DNA from: an uncultured Atopostipes sp.
Lineage (GTDB): Bacteria > Bacillota > Bacilli > Lactobacillales > Carnobacteriaceae_A
DNA: 10,308 nucleotides
Direction of reading: 5' to 3'
Assembly (NCBI GenBank): GCA_947296835.1
Contig: CAMYQS010000028.1
Location: forward strand, 1-10,308
The notes beneath the pieces were generated by a model that saw only the letters and a program-made list of their open reading frames with translations, did no database searches and was not told the origin of the DNA. Positions 1-5,946 of the stretch are shown in pieces. The position numbers and the translations under genes are program-made. Each line of letters starts with the position of its first letter. Positions within the stretch are counted from its first letter, which is position 1.

Positions 1-1303
1 GTATTTAGAAGATAACTATTGGTACACCGCAGAGCCGGCAAGTGATTTTTACCATAAATATCCAGTGGATTTGGAACTAGCAGAAAAATTTGGAATTAAC
101 GGAATCCGAATTTCAATTGCATGGTCTAGAATTTTCCCAAAGGGATACGGTGAAGTAAATCAAAAGGGTGTTGAATTTTATCATAACCTAATTGATGAGT
201 GTCACAAGCGTAACGTAGAGCCTTTCATTACTCTTCATCATTTTGACACACCAGAACATTTACACTCAAATGGTGACTTTTTAAACAGAGAAAACATTGA
301 GCACTTTGTTGATTATGCTAAATTCTGTTTTGCTGAATTTGGTGACAAAGTAAACTACTGGACGACATTTAACGAGATTGGACCAATCGGAGACGGACAA
401 TACCTAGTTGGTAAATTCCCTCCAGGTATTCAGTACGATTTCGCCAAAGTATTCCAATCGCATCACAATATGATGTTAGCTCATGCTGAATCGATTAAGT
501 ATTTCAAAGATAATAATCTTCCAGGTGAAATTGGTATCGTTCATGCACTACCAACAAAATATCCGCTAGATCCGGAGAACCCTGCCGATGTACGCGCGGC
601 AGAGTTAGATGATATTATCCACAATAAATTCATCTTAGATGCAACTTATTTAGGAGAGTATTCAGAAGCAACAATGGATGGCGTTAACCATATACTAGAG
701 GTAAACGGTGGCTCACTAGAAATTACAGAAAAAGATTTAGAAATCTTAGGTGCAGCAAAAGATCTAAACGACTTCCTTGGAATCAACTATTACATGAGTG
801 ACTGGCTACGTGAATATGACGGAGAAACTGAGATTATTCATAACGGTACAGGAGAAGAAGGTTCGTCAGCTTACCGTATAAAAGGTGTAGGCCAGAAAGA
901 ATTTGACGTAGATGTACCACGTACAGACTGGGATTGGATGATTTATCCAAAAGGTTTATACGATCAAATGGTTCGTGTTAAAAACGACTATCCAAACTAC
1001 AAGAAAATCTATATCACTGAGAATGGCTTAGGATATAAAGATGAATTTATAGATGGAACAGTTGACGACCAAGCAAGAATCGATTACGTAAAAGAACATA
1101 TGGAAATTATCGACGATGCGATACAAGAAGGCATTGATGTAAAAGGGTACTTCATGTGGTCACTAATGGACGTATTCTCATGGTCGAATGGATACAACAA
1201 GCGCTACGGTTTCTTCTATGTGGACTTTGAAACACAAGAAAGATATCCGAAGAAGAGTGCTTACTGGTACAAAGAGTTATCTGAAACAAAAGAAATTAAA
1301 TGA
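1..1303 (+). CDS. lacG: 6-phospho-beta-galactosidase (GH1), 5' end outside window
   Basis: Cytoplasmic glycosidase that hydrolyses lactose 6-phosphate, imported by the lactose PTS, to glucose and galactose 6-phosphate, the entry into the tagatose-6-phosphate pathway. The frame is open from base 2, upstream of the first in-frame start-like codon (GTG at 65), and that upstream part is LacG-like (YLEDNYWYTAEPASDFYHKY), so the gene begins before the window. About 35 residues, including the conserved N-terminal Gln, are missing; 433 are visible against a usual length near 468. The acid/base Glu is in TFNEIG (codon 374-376) and the nucleophile in ITENGLG (codon 1019-1021). The phosphate-binding Ser, Lys and Tyr known from Lactococcus LacG (S428, K435, Y437) are present in SWSNGYNKRYG near the C-terminus. 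This motif separates it from non-phosphorylated beta-galactosidases. A hairpin follows the TGA stop. Identification is very secure. Confidence 0.95.
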   Translation, partial: YLEDNYWYTAEPASDFYHKYPVDLELAEKFGINGIRISIAWSRIFPKGYGEVNQKGVEFYHNLIDECHKRNVEPFITLHHFDTPEHLHSNGDFLNRENIEHFVDYAKFCFAEFGDKVNYWTTFNEIGPIGDGQYLVGKFPPGIQYDFAKVFQSHHNMMLAHAESIKYFKDNNLPGEIGIVHALPTKYPLDPENPADVRAAELDDIIHNKFILDATYLGEYSEATMDGVNHILEVNGGSLEITEKDLEILGAAKDLNDFLGINYYMSDWLREYDGETEIIHNGTGEEGSSAYRIKGVGQKEFDVDVPRTDWDWMIYPKGLYDQMVRVKNDYPNYKKIYITENGLGYKDEFIDGTVDDQARIDYVKEHMEIIDDAIQEGIDVKGYFMWSLMDVFSWSNGYNKRYGFFYVDFETQERYPKKSAYWYKELSETKEIK

Positions 1304-1310
1304 TAAAATT

Positions 1311-1354
1311 AGGGCAACTTAATAGAGATTTCTACTATTAGGTTGTCCTTTATA
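1311..1354 (+). terminator. Hairpin after lacG, probable weak terminator
   Basis: A 15-bp stem (1311-1325 with 1335-1349, two G-U pairs) encloses a 9-nt loop and starts 7 bases after the lacG stop. The following T-tract is broken (TTATATTA), so termination may be partial and the next GH1 gene may be reached by readthrough. Confidence 0.6.
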
Positions 1355-1387
1355 TTATGGATCACAGAATAGAGAGGGTATAAAAAC

Positions 1388-2824
1388 ATGACTAAACAAA
1401 ACTATTTCCCGAAAGATTTCCTATGGGGAAGTGCATCAGCAGCTTATCACTTTGAAGGAGCAACAGATCAAGATGGTAAAGGACCTGCCGTATATGATGT
1501 TGTACCAGGAACACAAGAAAAACGTACAGAAAAACCTGAACCAGGAAACTTAAAACATGAAGCGGTAGATTTCTATAACCGTTACAAAGAAGATGTCGCG
1601 TTATTTGGTGAGTTAGGATTAAAATCTTTCCGTACATCAATTAACTGGACAAGAATCTACCCAACAGGAGTAGAAGAAGAACCAAACGAATTAGGTCTAC
1701 AATTCTATGACAATCTATTTGATTTACTATTAGAGAATGGTATCGAGCCAATTATCACCATTACGCATAGTGGTGAAATGCCTCTACACTTAGCAGATAA
1801 TTATAATGGATTTGCGAACAAGGAGGTAGTGGATTATTACGAAAAATACGTGCGTACAATCGTAGAGCGTTACCAGCATAAAGTGAAATATTGGTTAACA
1901 TTTAACGAAGTAAACGGAACACCAGATATGCCGTTCTTCTATGCGGGTGTTTCTCAACCAGCAGATACGATCACTGCAGAGCAAATGCACCAAATTACGT
2001 ACAACATGTTCCTTGCGAACGCTCGTGCAATCAAAGCCATTAAAGAAATTAACTCAGACTTAATGGTTGGTTGTTCAACAATCCAAGGACCATATTACCC
2101 GATGACAGCAAAACCGGAAGATACATTAAAAGCATTTTCTGATAACCGTGACCGCTTAGCTTATACAGACGTTCATGTATTTGGAGAGTACCCAGCTTAT
2201 AAACTAAAAATGTTTAAAGACAACGGAATTACATTAGATGCAACGGATGAAGAGTGGGCGATCATTAAAGAAAACACGGTTGACTACTTAGCTTACAGTT
2301 ATTATCTAAGTGGTGTGTCAGATTCTAGTGAAGACTACGCAGATGAAGGTGATGTTCGTAAAGCAGTTAACGTATTCTCTGATGAAGAGAACCCATACTT
2401 AGAGCACAACGAGTGGGGCTGGCCAATTGACCCAGTTGGATTACGTATTATTCTAAACATGCACTGGGATCGTTACGACTTACCTCAGTTCATTATTGAG
2501 AATGGACACTCTCAAATTGAAGAATTAGAAGAAGACGAAAACGGAAACTTAACCGTATTAGATGATTACCGTATCAATACACTAAAATCACACTTACAGC
2601 AATTAAACGAAGCAATTGGTGACGGTGTAGACGTTATTGGTTATACAAACTGGGCGGTTATGGACTTCGTAAGTGGGACAACAGGTACGATGAAGAAGCG
2701 ATGGGGCTTCATCTATGTCGATCGACATGATGACTTCACAGGAACAATGGAACGCTACAAGAAATTAAGTTTCGACTGGTACCACAAAGTGATTGAATCA
2801 AATGGTGATCACTTATTTGAGTAA
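1388..2824 (+). CDS. Divergent GH1 phospho-beta-glycosidase (6-phospho-beta-glucosidase-like)
   Basis: A complete 478-aa GH1 enzyme, the usual length for 6-phospho-beta-glucosidases. The ATG has an AGAGAGGG site just upstream. Acid/base E174 (TFNEVNG) and nucleophile E371 (IIENGH) are intact, so it should be catalytically competent. The C-terminal loop has Ser429 and Lys437 of the phosphate-binding triad (FVSGTTGTMKKRWG), but the usual Tyr is Trp439. The near-invariant glycone-binding Gln of the N-terminal AAYQxEG motif is His21 (AAYHFEG), and the conserved HY-E/D segment has one extra residue (THSGEMP, 127-131). The sequence is closer to AscB/BglA-type 6-phospho-beta-glucosidases than to LacG (YTNWAVMD, FIYVDRHDD, GTMERYKKLSFDWY). 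It follows lacG by 84 bp in the same direction, which suggests a PTS-imported disaccharide phosphate as substrate; the exact substrate cannot be read from the sequence. It has no terminator of its own. Confidence 0.88.
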   Translation: MTKQNYFPKDFLWGSASAAYHFEGATDQDGKGPAVYDVVPGTQEKRTEKPEPGNLKHEAVDFYNRYKEDVALFGELGLKSFRTSINWTRIYPTGVEEEPNELGLQFYDNLFDLLLENGIEPIITITHSGEMPLHLADNYNGFANKEVVDYYEKYVRTIVERYQHKVKYWLTFNEVNGTPDMPFFYAGVSQPADTITAEQMHQITYNMFLANARAIKAIKEINSDLMVGCSTIQGPYYPMTAKPEDTLKAFSDNRDRLAYTDVHVFGEYPAYKLKMFKDNGITLDATDEEWAIIKENTVDYLAYSYYLSGVSDSSEDYADEGDVRKAVNVFSDEENPYLEHNEWGWPIDPVGLRIILNMHWDRYDLPQFIIENGHSQIEELEEDENGNLTVLDDYRINTLKSHLQQLNEAIGDGVDVIGYTNWAVMDFVSGTTGTMKKRWGFIYVDRHDDFTGTMERYKKLSFDWYHKVIESNGDHLFE

Positions 2825-2834
2825 ACAACCATAG

Positions 2835-3143
2835 AGATGGGGTCAGGTCTTAGAAAAAATTGGTTATGATAGAAGTTTAGCATTAACAGACTTTGAATAT
2901 GTTATGCGTCATGTTGCAGCCAAAATTTCTAGTGAAGACGTTAGAAATATTATTGCAGAGAATATTTTGCTTGTAAATCATGGCGGAACTGCTCAACGTT
3001 TAATTGAGTTATTATTAGAAGACGCGACTGGTTTCTCTGAAACAAATAATAGTAGTACGACAATTATTAAAATCGATACAGAAGGTAATAAAATGGTTGA
3101 TTTCAATAACATTTCATATTTCCAGGAGGATGACATCTCATGA
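2835..3143 (+). pseudogene. 3' remnant of an unidentified gene upstream of lacC
   Basis: An open frame of about 100 codons runs from just after a TAG at 2832 to the TGA at 3141-3143. The first ATG (2904) has no ribosome binding site before it, and coding-like sequence extends upstream of it (GQVLEKIGYDRSLALTDFEY) with no usable start. It therefore reads as the C-terminal part of a gene whose 5' end was lost; the break would lie within about ten bases of the preceding stop codon. The TGA overlaps the lacC ATG (ATGA), the usual translational coupling of operon neighbours, so the lost gene was probably lacC's original upstream partner. I do not recognise the family. A GYDRSLALTD...SSEDVRNIIAEN pattern is faintly like the C-terminal part of phosphotriesterase-type amidohydrolases, but this is too weak to name it. 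It could instead be a short functional gene starting at 2904. Confidence 0.5.
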
Positions 3144-4069
3144 TTTTAACAATAACAATGAATCCATCAATCGATGTATCTTACCCACTAGAACAGTTAA
3201 ATATTGATACGGTAAATCGCATCACAAAGGTTTCCAAAACGGCTGGTGGTAAAGGTTTGAACGTTTCTAGGGTACTATCACAACTCGGTGCATCACTTAC
3301 GGCAACGGGTGTTGTTGGTGGCCATTTCGGAAACTATTTAACAGAACAACTCGATAAAGATGGTATTCCTCATGCCTTTTCTAAAATAGCTGGAGAAACG
3401 AGAAGCTGTATTGCGATTTTACATGAAGGAAAACAAACAGAAATTTTAGAGTCTGGTCCAGAAGTTTCACAAGAAGAGCAAGCAGCCTTTGTAGCGAACT
3501 TTGAAGAGCTAATGGCAGATACAGAGTTCATTACAATCTCAGGCAGTTTACCAAAAGGAATCGGACATGATTTCTACTCGTTACTGATCGAAAAAGCAGC
3601 GGCAGCGGATGTGAAAGTCCTACTAGATACTTCAGGTGAAACACTGAAGACAAGTATCGAGAGCGACTTTAAACCATTCCTTATCAAACCGAATGAAACG
3701 GAAATAGCTGATCTATTAGGCAAAGAGATTAATTCTGAATCAGAGTTAATTGAGGCTTTAAAAGATAAAGAATTTGATGGTATTGAATGGATAGTTGTAA
3801 CGTTAGGTGCGGATGGCGCGATTGTAAAGAACGGAGAAGACTTCTACCGTGTTGAAATTCCAATGATTAATGTTGTGAACGCAGTAGGTTCTGGTGATTC
3901 TACAATTGCTGGACTAGCATATGCACTATCACAAAATAAAGTACCTGAAGAAGTGATGAAGTCGGGTATGGTTACAGGCATGTTAAATACTCAAGAAGAA
4001 AAAACAGGTTTCATTAATGTAGATAACTTTGATGATTTGTTTAACCAAATTAAAGTTGAAAAAATCTAA
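3140..4069 (+). CDS. lacC: Tagatose-6-phosphate kinase (PfkB family)
   Basis: Phosphorylates D-tagatose 6-phosphate with ATP to tagatose 1,6-bisphosphate, the step before LacD aldolase cleavage in lactose/galactose catabolism; cytoplasmic. The 309-aa length is normal. It closely follows known LacC proteins along its length: N-terminal MILTITMNPSIDVSYPL, PfkB signature 1 around residues 36-60 (GGKGLNVSRVL), GETRSCIAILHEGKQTEILE in the substrate region, ISGSLPKG, and signature 2 (NAVGSGDSTIAGL) with catalytic base D253. The end DLFNQI is also LacC-like. The ATG at 3140 has a strong AGGAGGA site (3124-3130) nine bases upstream and overlaps the stop of the preceding remnant by 2 nt. 1-Phosphofructokinase (FruK) is the main alternative family member, but the similarity and the nearby lacG favour LacC. 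A strong terminator follows, so lacD is not immediately downstream. Confidence 0.93.
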   Translation: MILTITMNPSIDVSYPLEQLNIDTVNRITKVSKTAGGKGLNVSRVLSQLGASLTATGVVGGHFGNYLTEQLDKDGIPHAFSKIAGETRSCIAILHEGKQTEILESGPEVSQEEQAAFVANFEELMADTEFITISGSLPKGIGHDFYSLLIEKAAAADVKVLLDTSGETLKTSIESDFKPFLIKPNETEIADLLGKEINSESELIEALKDKEFDGIEWIVVTLGADGAIVKNGEDFYRVEIPMINVVNAVGSGDSTIAGLAYALSQNKVPEEVMKSGMVTGMLNTQEEKTGFINVDNFDDLFNQIKVEKI

Positions 4070-4082
4070 TAAATATCAGAAG

Positions 4083-4116
4083 AACCCAGGAGAATATTAA
4101 TGTCTCTTGGGTTTTT
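4083..4116 (+). terminator. Rho-independent terminator of lacC
   Basis: An 11-bp stem (AACCCAGGAGA at 4083-4093 with TCTCTTGGGTT at 4103-4113, one G-U) and 9-nt loop run into TTTTT. It closes the sugar region and separates it from the FNR-box genes downstream. Confidence 0.87.
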
Positions 4117-4144
4117 CTGTTCTTTTTGAAATAAACATTAAAAG

Positions 4145-4186
4145 TTGATCTGCATCAAGTTTAAAACTAATCATTCCCCATATACT
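4145..4186 (+). promoter_or_regulatory. FNR/CRP-type box plus -10, promoter of the 99-aa protein gene
   Basis: TTGATCTGCATCAA (4145-4158) is a perfect 5-bp inverted repeat with a 4-nt centre, matching the FNR-type consensus TTGAT-N4-ATCAA. TATACT (4181-4186) lies 36 bp from its first base. With a start near 4193 the palindrome is centred at about -41.5, the class II activator position. The hexamer where -35 would be (AGTTTA) is poor, as expected for an activator-dependent promoter. The 5' leader is about 28 nt. Confidence 0.8.
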
Positions 4187-4220
4187 ATAGTCAACAAATC
4201 AATGAAAGAGGGATTTCCAG

Positions 4221-4520
4221 ATGGCGAATTTAACATTTAACGAAGCAAAAGAGAAACACTTTGAAAGATTAGGACAGTTCACTCCAATTGTTGATCGCGT
4301 ACATGGCGACAATCACCCAGAGTTTCACGATGTAAAAGCGTTGTGGGATACAATCCAAGAGAAAACAGAAGCGGCTGGATCAGACAAACCGGATTTAGAT
4401 GTAGAATTCTCACAATTACGAGACGTAACCAATCACTATGCAGTACCAAATGATGTATGTGAATCATACGAAGCGGTATATAACATGTTAGAAGAAGTAG
4501 ATACAGCTTACCAAGCTTAA
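4221..4520 (+). CDS. Small His-rich acidic protein of unknown function
   Basis: A 99-aa soluble protein with no signal peptide or membrane segment. The ATG at 4221 is preceded by GAAAGAGGG. I do not recognise a named domain. Visible features: five His (13, 28, 32, 36, 72), three of them in the regular run VHGDNHPEFHDV (H28-x3-H32-x3-H36); one Cys (80) in DVCESYEAVY; and many Asp/Glu. The H-x3-H-x3-H spacing would put the imidazoles on one helical face only if the segment were helical, and its Gly and Pro make a metal-binding loop equally possible. It is monocistronic or weakly linked to the HMA chaperone gene 101 bp downstream, and it carries the same FNR-type promoter as three metal-handling genes in the window. 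Inference: a metal-binding or metal/redox stress protein of that regulon. Real coding is supported by the promoter, binding site and composition. Confidence 0.85.
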   Translation: MANLTFNEAKEKHFERLGQFTPIVDRVHGDNHPEFHDVKALWDTIQEKTEAAGSDKPDLDVEFSQLRDVTNHYAVPNDVCESYEAVYNMLEEVDTAYQA

Positions 4521-4535
4521 AAAAGAATGAAATTC

Positions 4536-4577
4536 TTGATATAGATCAATTTCATATAACAATATCCCCGATATACT
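4536..4577 (+). promoter_or_regulatory. FNR/CRP-type box plus -10, promoter of first HMA gene
   Basis: TTGATATAGATCAA (4536-4549) and TATACT (4572-4577) are again 36 bp apart from first base to first base, which centres the box near -41.5. The expected -35 position (ATTTCA) is poor. The box starts 16 bases after the stop of the upstream gene and sits inside a longer interrupted palindrome (ATGAAA 4528-4533 with TTTCAT 4550-4555), so the transcript of the upstream gene could form a hairpin here; no T-run follows it. Confidence 0.8.
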
Positions 4578-4621
4578 AAGGGTGTAAATAACAAATCGAG
4601 AAAATAAAAGGAGAATATGCC

Positions 4622-4855
4622 ATGCAAAATGCAAATATTCAATTAGAAACGTTAACGTGCCCATCTTGTCTACAGAAAATCGAAAATGGTGTAAGCAAAC
4701 TGAACGGAATTGACAAAGACAGTCTTAAAGTCATGTTCAACGCAAGTCGTGTAAAAGTAGACTTCGACGGTGAAGTACTTTCAATTGATGACATCGAAAA
4801 ATCAATTCAAGATTTAGGATACGAAGTAAAACGTTCACGCGTAAAGTCAGCGTAA
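4622..4855 (+). CDS. Stand-alone HMA-domain metallochaperone (CopZ-like), copy 1
   Basis: A 77-aa single HMA domain of CopZ size and beta-alpha-beta-beta-alpha-beta pattern, cytoplasmic. The metal-binding loop is LTCPSC (C13, C16), with Leu-Thr before the first Cys in place of the usual Met-Thr. The fold ends in the typical DIEKSIQDLGYEV, with a basic tail (KRSRVKSA). Such proteins bind a soft or borderline metal ion, usually Cu(I) and sometimes Zn/Cd, and pass it to a P1B ATPase. The ATG at 4622 has AAGGAG about 8 bases upstream. Its own FNR-type promoter precedes it and a strong terminator follows, so it is a single-gene unit. It is a paralogue of the 71-aa protein at 8723, sharing the LTCPSC-[LM]-QKI loop. 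The metal cannot be decided from the sequence. Confidence 0.93.
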   Translation: MQNANIQLETLTCPSCLQKIENGVSKLNGIDKDSLKVMFNASRVKVDFDGEVLSIDDIEKSIQDLGYEVKRSRVKSA

Positions 4856-4874
4856 TCAAATAAACCTATGCATA

Positions 4875-4909
4875 CCCCAAGGAGCAGAAATGTTTCTTGG
4901 GGATTTTTT
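4875..4909 (+). terminator. Rho-independent terminator of first HMA gene
   Basis: A 9-bp GC-rich stem (CCCCAAGGA 4875-4883 with TTCTTGGGG 4894-4902, one G-U) and 10-nt loop are followed by TTTTTT at 4904-4909, starting 20 bases after the stop codon. Confidence 0.87.
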
Positions 4910-4918
4910 AGCTATGAC

Positions 4919-4940
4919 CAAATTTAATTGTCGAAATTTG
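4919..4940. repeat. Perfect inverted repeat upstream of the PH/SHOCT gene
   Basis: CAAATTT (4919-4925) and AAATTTG (4934-4940) form a 7-bp inverted repeat with an 8-nt spacer, about 60 bp before the TATAAT of the next gene. It could be an operator, but it is AT-rich and may be chance. Confidence 0.3.
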
Positions 4941-5000
4941 AACGATTAGTATTAAACACTATATATTGTTGAAAAAGTCACAAAATAAAGCTTCTTGATG

Positions 5001-5006
5001 TATAAT
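5001..5006 (+). promoter_or_regulatory. Putative -10 box of the PH/SHOCT gene
   Basis: A consensus TATAAT lies 51 bases before the ATG. At 17 bp spacing the -35 region (TCACAA) is poor; TTGAAA at 4969-4974 is too far away. Dependence on an activator or another element is possible. Confidence 0.45.
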
Positions 5007-5056
5007 ATGTATGAGGAAATTTATATATTCGAGATTTATCCGAGGAGGAATACATA

Positions 5057-5608
5057 ATGAGAACAGCAGAAGAAATGGCGAATTTTTGTATTGAAAACGG
5101 TACTGGGTCTGGAATGACTAAAAAGTGGACAACGAAACACTTTGGAGTCGTTGAAAACCAGCTAAATGATAACGAAGAAGTATTATTTGCTTTCGTTGGT
5201 TTATATAACTATATTTCTGCTACTAACCATCAAAATAATTTCGCGATTGCTATCACAAATTCAAGAATTATTGCCGGTCAAAAGAAAATGCTTGGCGAAA
5301 ATGTAAATACAATTTCTCGTAAGCACCTAAATGATATTTCTAAATCAACGGGCTTTGTAATGGGTATCTTATCTGTTGACACATTCAAGGAAACCTTTAA
5401 TATCGCCACAAATAAAAAAGAAATCAATACTATCTACGAGGGTATTAATCAGATTTTATTTGAAGAGGATGTTCAGCCAATAGTTACAAACAACCAGGAA
5501 ACTAAATCGCCGGTTGAGCAATTAAAAGAATACAAGGAATTGCTAGATATGGAGATCATCACGCAAGAGGAATTTGAAAGCAAAAAGAAGGAATTATTAT
5601 CTCTTTAA
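5057..5608 (+). CDS. PH-like domain protein with C-terminal SHOCT domain
   Basis: A 183-aa soluble protein. Residues about 28-136 look like a bacterial PH (YokE-type) domain: strands such as EEVLFAFVGLYNY, a NFAIAITNSRIIAGQKK stretch typical of this fold, then GILSVDTFKETFNIAT and a final helix (INTIYEGINQILFE). A polar linker (about 137-150) leads to a SHOCT motif at 151-181 (SPVEQLKEYKELL...IITQEEFESKKKELL), a short two-helix segment that commonly sits at the C-terminus of small oligomerising proteins. No transmembrane segment is present. The ATG at 5057 has a GAGGAGG site at 5042-5048. The gene stands alone, between the terminator of the HMA gene and a hairpin at 5619. Proteins of this architecture occur widely in Firmicutes and their phages, and the cellular role is unknown. 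The domain call is firm; the function is not. Confidence 0.83.
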   Translation: MRTAEEMANFCIENGTGSGMTKKWTTKHFGVVENQLNDNEEVLFAFVGLYNYISATNHQNNFAIAITNSRIIAGQKKMLGENVNTISRKHLNDISKSTGFVMGILSVDTFKETFNIATNKKEINTIYEGINQILFEEDVQPIVTNNQETKSPVEQLKEYKELLDMEIITQEEFESKKKELLSL

Positions 5609-5618
5609 AAACAAAATA

Positions 5619-5653
5619 GCTCCACACCGTTCGCTAATACAATAGTGTGGAGC
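5619..5653 (+). terminator. Hairpin after the PH/SHOCT gene
   Basis: A perfect 9-bp GC-containing stem (GCTCCACAC 5619-5627 with GTGTGGAGC 5645-5653) has a 17-nt loop and starts 11 bases after the stop. No strong T-run follows, so termination efficiency is uncertain. Confidence 0.5.
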
Positions 5654-5674
5654 AAACTTTAAACACCCCTTTAA

Positions 5675-5887
5675 CAAGGGCTATTTGTAAATAACAGATA
5701 CCGATTCATTACTCCAGTTGAAGCAGAGAGAATGCAAGATTTCCCTGACGAATGGACAAAACTAAAGAAGTTAGAGAACGGTGATGTGAAAGAAGTAACC
5801 GACCGTATGCGCCTATTCTTTATGGGTAACGCATTAGTAACGGGTATTGTTAAACGAATAGCGGATGAATTAGATTCACTTAAATAA
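5675..5887 (+). pseudogene. 3' remnant of a DNA (cytosine-5) methyltransferase
   Basis: The frame is open from just after a TAA at 5672 to the TAA at 5885-5887 and encodes about 70 residues that match the extreme C-terminus of m5C methyltransferases. Motif IX is visible as RFITPVEAERMQDFPDEWT (known family form RxLTPxExxRLQGFP) and motif X as FFMGNALVTGIVKRIADEL (family form GNAVVxxVxxxI). The SAM-binding motif I, the catalytic Pro-Cys motif IV and the target recognition region are all absent, and there is no start codon with a ribosome binding site, so this cannot be a working enzyme. It is a relic of a restriction-modification or orphan phage methyltransferase. The break lies somewhere before 5675. 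No matching endonuclease gene is seen nearby. Confidence 0.82.
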
Positions 5888-5907
5888 TGAAATTTAAATA
5901 AATTAAA

Positions 5908-5936
5908 AAGCCCGAGAATTTTTCTCTTGGGCTTTT
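5908..5936. terminator. Bidirectional terminator between the methyltransferase relic and pgdA-like gene
   Basis: A 10-bp stem (AAGCCCGAGA 5908-5917 with TCTCTTGGGCTT 5925-5934, one G-U on the + strand) is flanked by TTTT on the + side and by AAAAA on the left, which reads as TTTTT on the - strand. It starts 10 bases beyond the stop of the - strand deacetylase gene and probably ends its transcript. Confidence 0.8.
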
Positions 5937-5946
5937 CGCATGCTGA

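Noticed and set aside
1304..1387. CcpA cre site in the lacG-GH1 gap
   Set aside because: No match to the cre consensus was found there; catabolite control, if any, must act upstream of the window.
1392..1640. Open frame on the - strand inside the second GH1 gene
   Set aside because: Fully antisense to a secure GH1 gene, low-complexity Leu/Val/His-rich product, no ribosome binding site.
4279..4467. Open frame on the - strand inside the 99-aa protein gene
   Set aside because: The + strand gene has a promoter, ribosome site and ordered composition; the antisense product looks random.
4995..5008. TTGAT half-site next to TATAAT upstream of the PH/SHOCT gene as a fifth FNR-type box
   Set aside because: The right half (AATAT) does not match ATCAA and the position overlaps the -10 box, unlike the other four sites.
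5667..5680. Small hairpin CCCTT-TAAC-AAGGG as a terminator
   Set aside because: Only a 5-bp stem with no T-run after it; too weak to claim.
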